NCBI RefSeq assembly: GCF_031082405.1
Contig: NZ_JAVHJU010000061.1
Coordinates: 203,432-267,431, forward strand
Source: Amycolatopsis sp. A133
GTDB taxonomy: Bacteria; Actinomycetota; Actinomycetes; Mycobacteriales; Pseudonocardiaceae
DNA: 64,000 nucleotides
Direction of reading: 5' to 3'
Both the position numbers and the translations under genes were made by a program. Position 1 is the stretch's first letter, and the number at the start of each line of letters is the position of its first letter. Of the stretch, positions 8,469 to 17,403 are shown piece after piece. Under the pieces are notes generated by a model. It had not been told where the DNA came from. It saw nothing but the letters and a program-made list of their open reading frames with translations, and made no database searches.

Positions 8469-8693
8469 ATGAGAACCACGCCCACTGCCGCGCTCACGGT
8501 GACGAACCTCGCGGAACCCGACGACCGTTCCGACGCCGGCCGCAGCGTTCCGATAGGCGCTGCTCCGGCGTCCGCGCTCACCGTGACGCCACTGGCCGAG
8601 CGGGACGAACACGGCGGCACCGGCCGCGGTGTGACCATGTACAACGAAGCCGGAAAAGCCGACCCCGTTTCGACCGCTGCGAAACCGCACTGA
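8469..8693 (+). CDS. Putative RiPP precursor peptide with duplicated motif
   Basis: A 74-residue peptide. The ATG at 8469 sits 6 bases after GAGGGGGA. The motif ALTVTNLAE (residues 8-16) recurs as ALTVTPLAE (residues 36-44), a 28-residue period visible also in the DNA; both copies are followed by an Asp/Arg/Gly-rich run. The C-terminal tail MYNEAGKADPVSTAAKPH follows the second unit. It lies 20 bp upstream of a radical SAM gene of the RiPP-maturation family and has no other recognisable domain, so it is read as the substrate. Which residues are modified, and whether the repeats are leaders or cores, is unknown. Confidence 0.68.
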   Translation: MRTTPTAALTVTNLAEPDDRSDAGRSVPIGAAPASALTVTPLAERDEHGGTGRGVTMYNEAGKADPVSTAAKPH

Positions 8694-8713
8694 ACGGCGG
8701 AACCGGCGTTCCG

Positions 8714-10600
8714 ATGCCCCGCGGGCACGTCCCCCGCACCTGCCTGGTGTCGATGCCGTGGCACTCGCTGCACCGTCCCTCCCTGGCACTCGGCGTACTG
8801 CGCGCGGCGTGCGACCGGGCGGGACTTCCGGTCCCGGTTTCCTACCACGGCAGTCTCGCCTTCGCCGACATGATGCTGCGGGCCGGTCTGACCGTGGGCG
8901 ACTACGCGGAACTGGCGGACACCGGGTTCCACCATTCGCTCGGCGAATGGATCTTCGCGGGCGCGCTCAACGGACCCGATTTCGGCTATGCGGGCATGCG
9001 GGACTTGGCCCGCCGCGCCGGCCTGCCCTTCCGCACCGCCGCGGCGGTGCGTGAGCTCGCGGCCGAATTCACCGATCAGGCCGCCGACGCGATTCTCGCC
9101 CACGAGCCGGAACTGGTCGGCTTCAGCGCGACCTTCAGCCAGACCATCGCCAGCCTCGCCGTGGCCCGGCGGATCAAGGACCGGCGACCCGGCGTGCAGA
9201 TCCTCCTCGGCGGCTACTCGACCGACGGCCCGATGGGCGTGGCGCTGCACCGGGAGTACCCGTTCGTCGACTACGTCCTGCGCGGCGAGGCGGACGTGAC
9301 TTTTCCGGAACTGCTTCTGGCCCTCGCCGAGTGCCACGCGACCGGAACCCGCGACGGCCTCGACGACGTGCCCCAGCTGTGCTGGCGTGACGACGACGGC
9401 GCCACCCGGGTCAGCCCGTGCCCGTCCCGGCCGGTCTCGCCGACGTCGATCACGACCCCGGACTACGACGACTGGTTCGGCGCCGTTCCCGCTTCCGTCG
9501 CGGCCCGCGTCGAACCGGAGCTGGTCGTGGAGTCCTCCCGCGGCTGCTGGTGGGGCGCGAAACACCACTGCGTCTTCTGCGGCCTCAACGGCACCGCGAT
9601 GGCCTACCGGGCCAAGCCGGCCGGGTCCTTTGTGGACGAGGTGCTCGGCCTGGTGCGCCGGCACCGGATCCTCGACGTCACCACGATCGACAACATCCTG
9701 CCGAACGAGTACTACCGATCGGCGCTTCCGCAGCTGGCCGACGCCGGCCACGACCTGCGCATCCACTACGAAATCAAGGCCAACGCGCAGATCGAGGACG
9801 TGGCCGCACTGCGGACGGCCGGGGTGTGGAACGTCCAGCCCGGCATCGAGAGCCTGGTCGACGACGTATTGCACCGGATGCGCAAGGGCGTCCGCGGGGC
9901 ACACAACGTGCGGATGCTGCGCGACGGTGCCTCGGCCGGGCTCAACGTCACCTGGAACTGGTTGTACGGGTTTCCGGGTGAACGCGTGGCGGACTACGCC
10001 GCGGTCGTGGCCCAGCTGCCCGCCCTGGTGCACCTGCAACCGCCCAGTGGTGCGGCCCGGATCGCCCTGCAACGGTTTTCGCCGAACTTCGACGACCCGC
10101 GCCACGGCTTCACCGAGCGTCGCCCGGCGGCGGGGTCGCGCCTGGTCCACGACATCGACGACCCGGAGCGGCTCGCCGAGCTCGTCTACTCCTTCGACAC
10201 GCCGGACCAGGGACTGACGGCCGAGGAGGTCACACCGCTGGTCGACGCGCTGGTCGCGTGGACCGCGGGCCATGCGGGGAGTGCGCTGATCGCCCGTAGC
10301 ATCGGCGACGTCGTGGTGATCCGAGACCGGCGCCACGGCTGGGCGCCGGCCGACCACGTGCTCGAGCACCCGCGTGAAATCGCAGTCTGGCGAGCACTGG
10401 AAACCGGCCGCGCCCCGCTCCGGGTACTCGCCGAACAGGACCACGAATGGGACCCGGACGACTTCGACCGCTGGCTTCGCCGGCTCGGGGAGGCCGGCCT
10501 GGTCTTCACCGACGGCAATTTGTGGATCACCCTGGCCACCTCGCCCGCTGTGGCGCGGAAGGCCCACTTGCCGTTGCCGGTTCTCACGCCGTCCGCCTGA
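8714..10600 (+). CDS. RiPP-maturation radical SAM protein (B12-dependent type)
   Basis: A 628-residue protein. Residues about 8-210 form a cobalamin-binding-like domain beginning CLVSMPWHSLHRPSLALG, with VGFSATF and ILLGGYSTDG. The radical SAM core carries Cys278, Cys286 and Cys289 (CX7CX2C in RGCWWGAKHHCVFCGLNG), the [4Fe-4S] ligand set typical of the bacteriocin/RiPP maturation family 1 (TIGR03975-like). The C-terminal ~150 residues are a winged-helix-like region. Members of this family are often annotated as peptide C-methyltransferases; the actual reaction here is unknown. It lies between the candidate precursor and a DUF5825-like gene, almost certainly in one transcript. Confidence 0.9.
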   Translation: MPRGHVPRTCLVSMPWHSLHRPSLALGVLRAACDRAGLPVPVSYHGSLAFADMMLRAGLTVGDYAELADTGFHHSLGEWIFAGALNGPDFGYAGMRDLARRAGLPFRTAAAVRELAAEFTDQAADAILAHEPELVGFSATFSQTIASLAVARRIKDRRPGVQILLGGYSTDGPMGVALHREYPFVDYVLRGEADVTFPELLLALAECHATGTRDGLDDVPQLCWRDDDGATRVSPCPSRPVSPTSITTPDYDDWFGAVPASVAARVEPELVVESSRGCWWGAKHHCVFCGLNGTAMAYRAKPAGSFVDEVLGLVRRHRILDVTTIDNILPNEYYRSALPQLADAGHDLRIHYEIKANAQIEDVAALRTAGVWNVQPGIESLVDDVLHRMRKGVRGAHNVRMLRDGASAGLNVTWNWLYGFPGERVADYAAVVAQLPALVHLQPPSGAARIALQRFSPNFDDPRHGFTERRPAAGSRLVHDIDDPERLAELVYSFDTPDQGLTAEEVTPLVDALVAWTAGHAGSALIARSIGDVVVIRDRRHGWAPADHVLEHPREIAVWRALETGRAPLRVLAEQDHEWDPDDFDRWLRRLGEAGLVFTDGNLWITLATSPAVARKAHLPLPVLTPSA

Positions 10601-10611
10601 GAAGGAGCCAC

Positions 10612-11244
10612 ATGCGTACTCTGTCCGCTCCGCACCCGGCGTGGCCCGAAACGGTCGAACTCGACCTCGGCCGAATCGACGCCGATCCCGGCGCCGCACT
10701 GCGTGTCGCAACCGAACTGGCCGGGCGTGCGCAGCGGCTGCGGCTGCCGGAGCCGTTCGCCTTCGGCGAATCCGCGCACCGCGACGCGACGATGGTGCGC
10801 TTGCTCGCCGCCGCCGCGGCGGCGTTCGTTCCAGTGGACTGGACCTTGCGGGAGCCGTTGCCGGGCACCGTTCCCGAACGCGCTTTGTGCCACCTGCCGC
10901 CACCACGGAACGCCGGGGAGCTCGGTCGCCGCTGGCGTGAAGCCCACGACGTGGGCATCTGCACCTACCGGTACGGCCCCGGGTTCGTCCTCATCCACGA
11001 CATCCGCCCGGGCGGGCCGATCAATCGCGTCCACGTCGAAGCCGGCTGGGTCGGCACCTTCCGGACCCTGGCCGGCACGGACCGGCCGCCGGCCGACGGG
11101 GCCGCGGCGGATCTCCTCGACCAGCTGGCAGCTCACCAGCTCGCCCTGCGGTTCGACGACCGGTACGCCGTTGTGCTGCCTTACCACGCGGATCGACGTC
11201 CACCACCCGGCCGGGTGGTCCCGTCGGTGCAGCCGACCCCATGA
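10612..11244 (+). CDS. DUF5825-like RiPP-cluster protein
   Basis: A 210-residue soluble protein starting 11 bp after the radical SAM gene, with GAAGGAG just upstream of the ATG. It contains WREAHDVGICTYRYGPGFVL and IHDIR in its C-terminal half. I recognise it by content and position as the DUF5825-type partner that recurs beside this radical SAM family; that is recall of a family association, not a search result. It could bind the precursor or regulate the enzyme. It overlaps the MFS gene by four bases (ATGA), so translation of the two is coupled. Confidence 0.7.
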   Translation: MRTLSAPHPAWPETVELDLGRIDADPGAALRVATELAGRAQRLRLPEPFAFGESAHRDATMVRLLAAAAAAFVPVDWTLREPLPGTVPERALCHLPPPRNAGELGRRWREAHDVGICTYRYGPGFVLIHDIRPGGPINRVHVEAGWVGTFRTLAGTDRPPADGAAADLLDQLAAHQLALRFDDRYAVVLPYHADRRPPPGRVVPSVQPTP

Positions 11245-12494
11245 CCGACGCCTCGCCGGACGCGACGACGTCGGCTGCCGGGCTGCGCGGGCACCGCGCG
11301 TTCCGGTTCCTGTGGACCGCGGACGCCGCCTCCCAGCTGGGTACCGCCGCCGCGACCGCGCTGGTGCCCCTGCTCGCCGCGACGACCCTCGGTGCCACTC
11401 CGCTGCAGATGGGAGTGCTCACCGCGGCGGAGACCGTGGCGTTCCTGGTCATCGGCCTGCCCGCCGGTGCCTGGATCGACCGGACCCGCCGCCGCCGCGC
11501 GGTACTCGTCGGCGCCGACCTCGTCCGGGCCCTGCTGTTCTTCGGCCTCCCGGTCGCGGGCTGGACCGGTGTGCTGGACTTCGGGCAGCTGCTCGTCACG
11601 GCGGTTCTCGTCGGCGTCGCGACCGTGTTCTTCGACGCCGCCTACCAGGCGTACCTGCCGGTGGTGATCGGGCTGGAGAACCTGGAAACCGGCTACGCGC
11701 GCCTGCAGATCACCCTGTCGGTCGCCGCGGCCGCCGGGCCCGGCATCGGTGGCGTGCTCACCCGCGTGATCGGTGCCGCCTCCGGGCTGGTGCTCACCGG
11801 GGTGGGCTACCTGGCTTCGGCCGCGCTCCTGTCGCGCGTCCGGGCCGACGTGCCGCCGATACCACCGCGGCCGCGGAAGGTGCGGCTACGCACCGAGATC
11901 GCCGAGGGGCTCCACTACATCGCCGGTCACCGCCAGCTCCGCCTGCTGGCCGTCGCGAGTTCCGTTGCCGCGTTCTTCACCGCGGGCATCATGTCCATGG
12001 AAGTCCTGTTCTTCACGCACGACCTGCACCTGGACGCGGCGGGTGCGGGCGTGCTGCTGGCCCTCTCGGGCGTGGGCAGCGTCATCGGCGCCGCAACGAC
12101 CGGCCGCTGGACCCGCCGCCTCGGCGCGGCTCGCGCCAACTGGCTGGTGCCGGTGCTGACGTGGCCACCCCACCTGCTGCTCCCGCTCGCCCAACCGGGT
12201 CCGCTCGGCTTGGCCCTGGCCGCAACGGGAATCGTCATCCACGCCGCCGGCGGCACGACCTACAACGTGATCGTGATGACCCGCCGCCAGCACCTGACAC
12301 CGGACGCACTGCGCGGGCGCGTCCACACGAGCATGCGCGTGCTCATCTGGGGAACCATGCCCCTAGGCGCACTGGCGGCGGGCGTCCTAGCCGAGTCAGT
12401 GGGAACGCGCGCGACCCTGACCATCGCCGTCGCCGGAATCCTCATCGCGATCGTGCCCGCGGCCTGCTCCGCCCGCAGTCACGTTGCACCTTGA
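11241..12494 (+). CDS. MFS exporter of the RiPP cluster
   Basis: A 417-residue major facilitator superfamily transporter with about 12 hydrophobic segments. It has the loop 2-3 motif GLPAGAWIDRTRRRRAVLVG (motif A-like) and a second basic loop ATTGRWTRRLGAAR. It resembles the enterobactin-exporter-like (EntS) drug/peptide efflux branch. Its start overlaps the DUF5825-like stop, placing it last in the four-gene RiPP operon, where it probably exports or confers immunity to the matured product. Confidence 0.88.
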   Translation: MTDASPDATTSAAGLRGHRAFRFLWTADAASQLGTAAATALVPLLAATTLGATPLQMGVLTAAETVAFLVIGLPAGAWIDRTRRRRAVLVGADLVRALLFFGLPVAGWTGVLDFGQLLVTAVLVGVATVFFDAAYQAYLPVVIGLENLETGYARLQITLSVAAAAGPGIGGVLTRVIGAASGLVLTGVGYLASAALLSRVRADVPPIPPRPRKVRLRTEIAEGLHYIAGHRQLRLLAVASSVAAFFTAGIMSMEVLFFTHDLHLDAAGAGVLLALSGVGSVIGAATTGRWTRRLGAARANWLVPVLTWPPHLLLPLAQPGPLGLALAATGIVIHAAGGTTYNVIVMTRRQHLTPDALRGRVHTSMRVLIWGTMPLGALAAGVLAESVGTRATLTIAVAGILIAIVPAACSARSHVAP

Positions 12495-12514
12495 CGTCCC
12501 GCGTGGTCGGGGCG

Positions 12515-13588
12515 CTACGGCCCCAGGAGTTCTCGCACCTCCACTGGCAGCTTCGGCGATTCGTAGGTGAACGTGTCCCCGGGGTTCTCCCGCTCGGTGT
12601 GCACGACGACGCCTCTCGCGGTCTCCCTCTGCGCCGGTGTGAGCGTGCTCCACCGTGTCTCGCGGGAGGTGGGGCCGCCCAGGGCCCGGACGATGTTGTC
12701 GGCGTAGACGTCCGGATGGTTCCCGTCCTTCGCCGGCGCGTAGTTCTCCATCATGGCCATGATCGTGGGGTCCTGGAGCTGGCCCAGCTTGAAGTCGAAG
12801 TTCTTCTTGATAGCGGCGAACCCGAGAGCGCGGTCGGGGAAGATCAGGAACCGGCCGGTGGCGACGCCGATGGAGCCCCACGCCGCGTCCGCGCCGTCCC
12901 AGAACCGGAGGTTGCCGGGGTTGTTGTTGCGCCAGGCGGGGTCACCGCCGGCCCGGATCTCGTCCGCGTAGACGACGAACTCCGTTGCGTCGACGGTCAG
13001 CGTGTCCCCGGGCCGCAGGTGCAGGTTGGGGGCGGTCCTCATCAGTACCCGCAGGTCGGCGTTGGTCAGCGCACCCTTGGCGGCCAGGTCCTTGACATAG
13101 GTCATGGCCGTCCGGTGCGGTACCGCCCCGAGGACTTTCGCGGCCTCGTCCCAGCGTTTCCGCGGCGCCAGGACCCGGATGGCGCCCTTGGCCCGCGCCA
13201 GCGGGTCGCGCTTGCGCACGGCGTCGTCGACGTTGTCCTTCCCGCTGAACCACGCGCCCTCCGCGAGTCGCTCCAGCTGAGCGGGGGACAGGTTCCGCTT
13301 CAGCCGGGCGTCGATGTCGTCAACGTCCCAGCCGTTGAGAACCCAAGCCGCACGGCCCCAGTCGCCTTGGTTGACGTACCCGTCGAACTCTTTCTTCTGT
13401 TCTGCGCTCGGCTCGCGCTGAACAACGGTGGAGCGCTGCACAACGCCGGTGCGGGTGGCAACGAGTGCCGCCACGGCCCGGTTCCCGGCGGCGGCCTGCA
13501 GACCGAGCAGCGCGCCCGGCGCGGGGCGTGGTGGCTTGGGGTCGGACACGTGGACTGGCTTTTGCGCCGAAGGCCGTCGAACTCGCAT
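12515..13588 (-). CDS. AAGNRAV-motif protein with P5-like muramidase region
   Basis: A 357-residue protein. Residues about 20-40 carry LLGLQAAAGNRAVAAL, a short helix motif that marks many actinobacterial proteins linked to extracellular contractile injection systems and their cargo. The middle is helical. Residues about 230-290 contain RNNNPGNLRF ... GSIGVATGRFLIFPD ... GFAAIKKNF, like the lysozyme-like domain of phage PRD1 P5-type structural proteins. The ATG at 13588 begins MRVRRPSAQKP; longer frames run through non-coding-looking sequence. It could be a secreted or injected peptidoglycan-cleaving effector; no injection-system structural genes are in the window. Confidence 0.65.
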   Translation of the reverse strand: MRVRRPSAQKPVHVSDPKPPRPAPGALLGLQAAAGNRAVAALVATRTGVVQRSTVVQREPSAEQKKEFDGYVNQGDWGRAAWVLNGWDVDDIDARLKRNLSPAQLERLAEGAWFSGKDNVDDAVRKRDPLARAKGAIRVLAPRKRWDEAAKVLGAVPHRTAMTYVKDLAAKGALTNADLRVLMRTAPNLHLRPGDTLTVDATEFVVYADEIRAGGDPAWRNNNPGNLRFWDGADAAWGSIGVATGRFLIFPDRALGFAAIKKNFDFKLGQLQDPTIMAMMENYAPAKDGNHPDVYADNIVRALGGPTSRETRWSTLTPAQRETARGVVVHTERENPGDTFTYESPKLPVEVRELLGP

Positions 13589-14216
13589 CGGCCGCTCCCA
13601 TCGTGACTCGACCCTGAATGGTACTTGCCCGTAGACGCCGGTTCTACATCTCACGCAGGGTGAGACCGAGCCATGGCCACGGCCGCCACCCCACTCGCCG
13701 ACGCCTATCGGTAGGCCGGCGATCTTCCGGCCGCGCGCCGCGCCGCGTGGACTGCACGCCGAACCCGTGAGCTCTATCGAGACCTCCTCGGCATCGAGTG
13801 CCGCATAGGACACAATGCCCGTCTCGCCCGATTCGATCAGAACCTTGCCACATGCCCGCACCCCTTTGTGCGATATCTTTAGCCCGTCTGGGTGGCACGG
13901 AAACGGGATTTCACTATCTGTCATGTATTTGTCCAGCAACTCTGGAGCCCGCCCAGCAGGTGGTACCTGACTCGTTGACCTGCGAAAATATGACACTGCG
14001 GTAGATCGCGTGGCTCGGCTGCGCAAATTGCGACCTGCAGAATCTGCCGAATGCCGTACTCGATCTGTAGTTGCTCGGCTACGGTGGCTGTACGGTTGTA
14101 CGGTCCGGCCGATCGCTCTTTGATCGGTTCGGCTGGTCAGCCGGGCCGATCTCCGGGCTTGTCGGGAGCTGGGGGTCGTGGGCACGCAGCGATGAGCGGG
14201 AGGGGTTCACGCAGCC
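13589..14216. other. Gene-free intergenic region
   Basis: This stretch of about 630 bases has lower GC than its surroundings, and no frame on either strand gives a protein-like translation. It must hold the divergent promoters for the AAGNRAV protein and the ESX-type operon. A weak inverted repeat (CCGATC at 14109, GATCGG at 14122) is visible. Nothing else is recognised. Confidence 0.5.
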
Positions 14217-14636
14217 GTGGCACAACCACACACTGGCGTCGATCCGTGGCTGGCGGGTGTCGACGTGGAGATCAGGAACAGCAGCGAGCCGTCCGCCGTG
14301 TCCGGTGCGGGGTTCAGTCTTTCAGCCACCGAAGCGAATGCGGTGCTTTCCCAAGCGCAAAGCACGCTGGAGAAGCTCGTCGAACTGCACCAGCAGACGG
14401 AGCTCTTGAAGCAGGTTCGCCCGGCGGCGCATGATCCGGCAAGTATTGCGTACAACGCGCAGCTGGCGAACGGCCGAGGTGTCTTTGACGCGGCCCGGGA
14501 CCACGTCGGCGCCGAAGTGACGTACCTGGGCGAACTGATCGACAAGGTCAAGGAAGCCTTTCGAGCGACCACCGGGTATGAATCCGATGCGGCGCAGGAT
14601 CTTGCTGCGAGGCCGCAGGGGGGCGTCGCGGGATGA
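14217..14636 (+). CDS. ESX-type operon protein, small helical
   Basis: A 139-residue protein from a GTG at 14217, helical and Ala/Glu/Leu-rich (SATEANAVLSQAQSTLEKLV), without a signal peptide or WXG motif. Its length and helical character fit the EsxA-like or PE-like chaperoned proteins that open ESX gene groups in Pseudonocardiales. Its stop codon overlaps the start of the DUF3558 lipoprotein (ATGA), so it is the first gene of the operon running to EspG. Confidence 0.68.
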   Translation: MAQPHTGVDPWLAGVDVEIRNSSEPSAVSGAGFSLSATEANAVLSQAQSTLEKLVELHQQTELLKQVRPAAHDPASIAYNAQLANGRGVFDAARDHVGAEVTYLGELIDKVKEAFRATTGYESDAAQDLAARPQGGVAG

Positions 14637-15274
14637 ACCGTTGGCGCGTTCTCGCTGTACTTTCCGTTTTGGGACTGGTGGTTGCGTGCTCCCCGCGCAC
14701 CGGAATCGGTGGCGGTACCTCGGGGAGCGCGCTTCCGGTGTCGCCCGGCGCAAACGCCTCATCCTCCGGTTTGCCCTATGCGGGCGCCCCCAAGGTTCCC
14801 GACCCGCTGCCCATCTCCGTTCTGTCCGGAGATCCGTGCGTGGACGCCCTGACGCCCCAGCAAGTTGTGGCTGCAGTCGGAGTCGAGGTGCCGGGCAAGC
14901 GTGGTGACTTGTCGCAGATCGGGCCGGCGTGCACGTGGTTCAACCGCGACACGGGCGGAGCGGTGGGCGTCTCGTACACGGTCAACACGCACGTCGGACT
15001 GAGTGGCGTCTACGCCAACACGCAGCCTCAATCCGCTGTGTGGAAGGAACTTCCACCGGTACAGGGTTTTCCCGTGGTCGCACACGCCGGAAGCAAAGGC
15101 GGAGCGATCCCGGAGGGTTTCTGCCAGGCGAGCATCGGGCTCGCGGACAGCTTCTCCATTGATGTCAGCCTCACGTTGGGATCAAGCAAAAAACACACCG
15201 AAGACGCGTGCAGCCTGATCACTCAGATCGCTGACATGACGGTCACGACTCTGAAGGCAAAGGCGGGTTCCTGA
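14633..15274 (+). CDS. DUF3558 family lipoprotein
   Basis: A 213-residue protein with a signal peptide and lipobox LVVAC (Cys19), then a Gly/Ser/Pro-rich linker. The globular domain has the DUF3558 marks: DPCVDALTPQQVVAAVGV near residues 66-83, the CTWFNRD motif, and a C-terminal pair of cysteines. These surface lipoproteins are abundant in mycolate-related actinobacteria; their role is unknown. The gene overlaps its upstream neighbour by 4 bp and shares a base with the next one. Confidence 0.85.
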   Translation: MNRWRVLAVLSVLGLVVACSPRTGIGGGTSGSALPVSPGANASSSGLPYAGAPKVPDPLPISVLSGDPCVDALTPQQVVAAVGVEVPGKRGDLSQIGPACTWFNRDTGGAVGVSYTVNTHVGLSGVYANTQPQSAVWKELPPVQGFPVVAHAGSKGGAIPEGFCQASIGLADSFSIDVSLTLGSSKKHTEDACSLITQIADMTVTTLKAKAGS

Positions 15275-16557
15275 TGTTCCCCTTCGACGAGCTGGGCCGG
15301 GCCGCGCACGTCTTGATCCGCGAGGCGGAGCAGGCGGGAACCGCGCTGGTGCAGTCGGCTGAGGATGCACTGGAATGGGCCGGCGATCTCTTCTCCGGTG
15401 ACGTCGGTGTCCAGGCCATGCCGGTCGCGGACGTGGTCAACTACGTCATCGACGGTGACAGCACAAGCTGGACCGACAGCGGCGCCAAATCCGGAACGAT
15501 CGGCGCCCAGCACCACGAAATCGCCGGCGACTTGACGGCAGTGCTGAACAACCTCGAGCCGACGTGGACGGGCAAAGGGGCGGATCGGGCGCGCGAGCGG
15601 ATCAAAGCGTTCAGCGATCTGATCAGCGCAACAGCCACGACCTTGAGCTCCAACGGCGGCAACGTCACTGATGCGGCTTACGGATTCGAGCTGGCCAGAC
15701 GCTCGATGGAGCCGCTGGGCGCTCCGCCCGACAAGACCTTCTTCGACGTCGCGGCTCCTTGGAACACCGACACCGAAGAAGCCATTGCGGCGTACAACGC
15801 CAAGGCGGAGAAGAACCTTGCTATCTACAACACCTACGCGACGCACCTGAATAGCCAAGGTGAACGACTCTCGGGTGACTACGGCCGGCTGGCGCCCGAT
15901 CGGATGACCGGTTCGACCGACAGTATCCGTGTGACAGGTCAACGCGATGTCGTCAAGCCGGATCGAGCGCAGGTGGACAAGACTTCACCGGACACTCGAT
16001 TCGAGGAACGTGATCACACGACCGACGAGGTGGGGCCAGGCGAGACCGCGAGCCGTGGCACGGCGGATGACGTGCGCGAGAACGAGTCGAACAAGAGCGT
16101 CACGCGACAGGACGACCGGACGACCGCAGCCGGGCTCACACCGTCATTGCGTGAGCCGGGTTCTCCGGCACCGACTGAATCCGGCCCGACGCTACTCGGG
16201 CGAGGCGCTGAGGCGCAGGTTCGTGACCCGGCAGAGTCACGGCTCGTGGCGATTCCGCCCGGTTCGGTTCAGGGCTCGCGGGGCGGCGAAGCGGGTGGAT
16301 ACGGCAACAGGGCGCGCCGCGGAGCCGCACTGCCCGGCGCTGCCCTCCGCGGCAGCGCAAGCAAGGAGGTCGTCGGCAGCCGGGGTGCGCCTGGAGCACC
16401 GGGCGTGGCGACCCCGAACGGACGTGTCGCTGCTGAGGACCGGGAGCACAGGCGCAAGTACATCCGCGACGACAACAACGTGTTCGCCGACGACGCGGAC
16501 GAACTGGTCGATCCCCGCACCGGCCTTCCGCCGACACCGCCGACCATCGGTACCTGA
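15274..16557 (+). CDS. WXG100/PPE-like ESX substrate with long disordered tail
   Basis: A 427-residue protein. Residues about 45-220 are helical and contain a WXG-type turn (PTWTGKGADRARERI), as in ESX-secreted WXG100/PPE-like proteins. From about residue 225 the sequence is charged, Gly/Pro/Arg-rich and probably disordered, ending in a conserved-looking stretch RKYIRDDNNVFADDADELVD. That ending is common in actinobacterial PPE-like proteins of EspG operons. It is likely exported by type VII secretion and chaperoned by the EspG encoded just downstream. Confidence 0.8.
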   Translation: MFPFDELGRAAHVLIREAEQAGTALVQSAEDALEWAGDLFSGDVGVQAMPVADVVNYVIDGDSTSWTDSGAKSGTIGAQHHEIAGDLTAVLNNLEPTWTGKGADRARERIKAFSDLISATATTLSSNGGNVTDAAYGFELARRSMEPLGAPPDKTFFDVAAPWNTDTEEAIAAYNAKAEKNLAIYNTYATHLNSQGERLSGDYGRLAPDRMTGSTDSIRVTGQRDVVKPDRAQVDKTSPDTRFEERDHTTDEVGPGETASRGTADDVRENESNKSVTRQDDRTTAAGLTPSLREPGSPAPTESGPTLLGRGAEAQVRDPAESRLVAIPPGSVQGSRGGEAGGYGNRARRGAALPGAALRGSASKEVVGSRGAPGAPGVATPNGRVAAEDREHRRKYIRDDNNVFADDADELVDPRTGLPPTPPTIGT

Positions 16558-16622
16558 CGCCCTCCGCGCACGTCGGCCATGGCCTTCCCCGCCTTGTCGT
16601 CCCGCATCACGGAGTGTGTTTC

Positions 16623-17321
16623 GTGGCTGTCATCGACAGACCTGTCATCCTGCCCAGACTCGCCTTCCTGACGGCCTGGAGCATGTTCGACGTCGGGGAG
16701 ATGCCGCCGGCGTTCGGTACGGATGTGCAGCACTGGACCAGTGTGGACGGCCGTCGTGAGCTCGAGGCCAGGACTATGGCGGCGCTGGGTGATCTCGGCT
16801 TGGCCCGCAACAACCGGCTGAACGAACTCTGGCGATCGACCGTCACCGTCCTCGCCGGGGCCGGCCGCGAATACTACGCATTCAGCAACTTCGTCGATGG
16901 GCGAGCCTGCTCGGTTCTCGTCGCGGCGGCGGATGGTGACGCGATCCGCGCGATAGTCGACGACAATGTCGTCGCGTTGGAACCCATCGAGAACAAGTGG
17001 TTCGCGACTGCGCTTCTCGACACTCTCCCCGACGTTCCAGGTGCCCTCATCCGCCGGACCGTCGCAGCGCAGGGTGATCTCGACGCGATCGACGAGGTGA
17101 TGCGACGACCACGTCGCGCGGTTCACCAGATCTACGTCGCGCGTCGCGGCTCCGACGGCGAGCGCTGCCGGAGCATGCCGATCAGCGCGATCGACCTCGA
17201 AGAGTCCGGTCGCGTGCTCGTGTACACCGACGGTGACGACAACCTCGTCATGATCCCGGGAACCGCGAGGGAGTTCGTCCTGGCGCTGAACAACACGTAC
17301 GAGGGTCTTGCTGAGCCTTGA
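16623..17321 (+). CDS. espG: ESX secretion-associated chaperone EspG
   Basis: A 232-residue EspG-family protein (RLAFLTAWSMFDVGEMPPAF at the N-terminus; ARRGSDGERCRSMPISAIDL and YTDGDDNLVMIPGT near the C-terminus). EspG proteins bind PE/PPE-like substrates in the cytoplasm before type VII export. I chose the GTG at 16623, with GGAG eight bases upstream, over the GTG at 16614, which overlaps that site. It is the last gene of the operon begun at 14217. No ESX membrane core genes (eccB/C/D/E, mycP) are in the window, so the machinery must be elsewhere. Confidence 0.85.
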   Translation: MAVIDRPVILPRLAFLTAWSMFDVGEMPPAFGTDVQHWTSVDGRRELEARTMAALGDLGLARNNRLNELWRSTVTVLAGAGREYYAFSNFVDGRACSVLVAAADGDAIRAIVDDNVVALEPIENKWFATALLDTLPDVPGALIRRTVAAQGDLDAIDEVMRRPRRAVHQIYVARRGSDGERCRSMPISAIDLEESGRVLVYTDGDDNLVMIPGTAREFVLALNNTYEGLAEP

Positions 17322-17403
17322 TGGTGCCTTGGTGCTTGAGGGCCGCCGGGTGTCGACTGGCGAAGTGTGCAAACGCCGTACGAATACTCCATCTGGGACG
17401 GGC

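Noticed and set aside
8381..10906. An 841-codon minus-strand frame across the radical SAM gene
   Set aside because: Shadow of the radical SAM gene; no motif or start signal.
10703..13606. A 967-codon open frame on the plus strand
   Set aside because: It runs out of frame through the DUF5825-like and MFS genes and antisense to the AAGNRAV gene; composition is Arg/Pro-rich.
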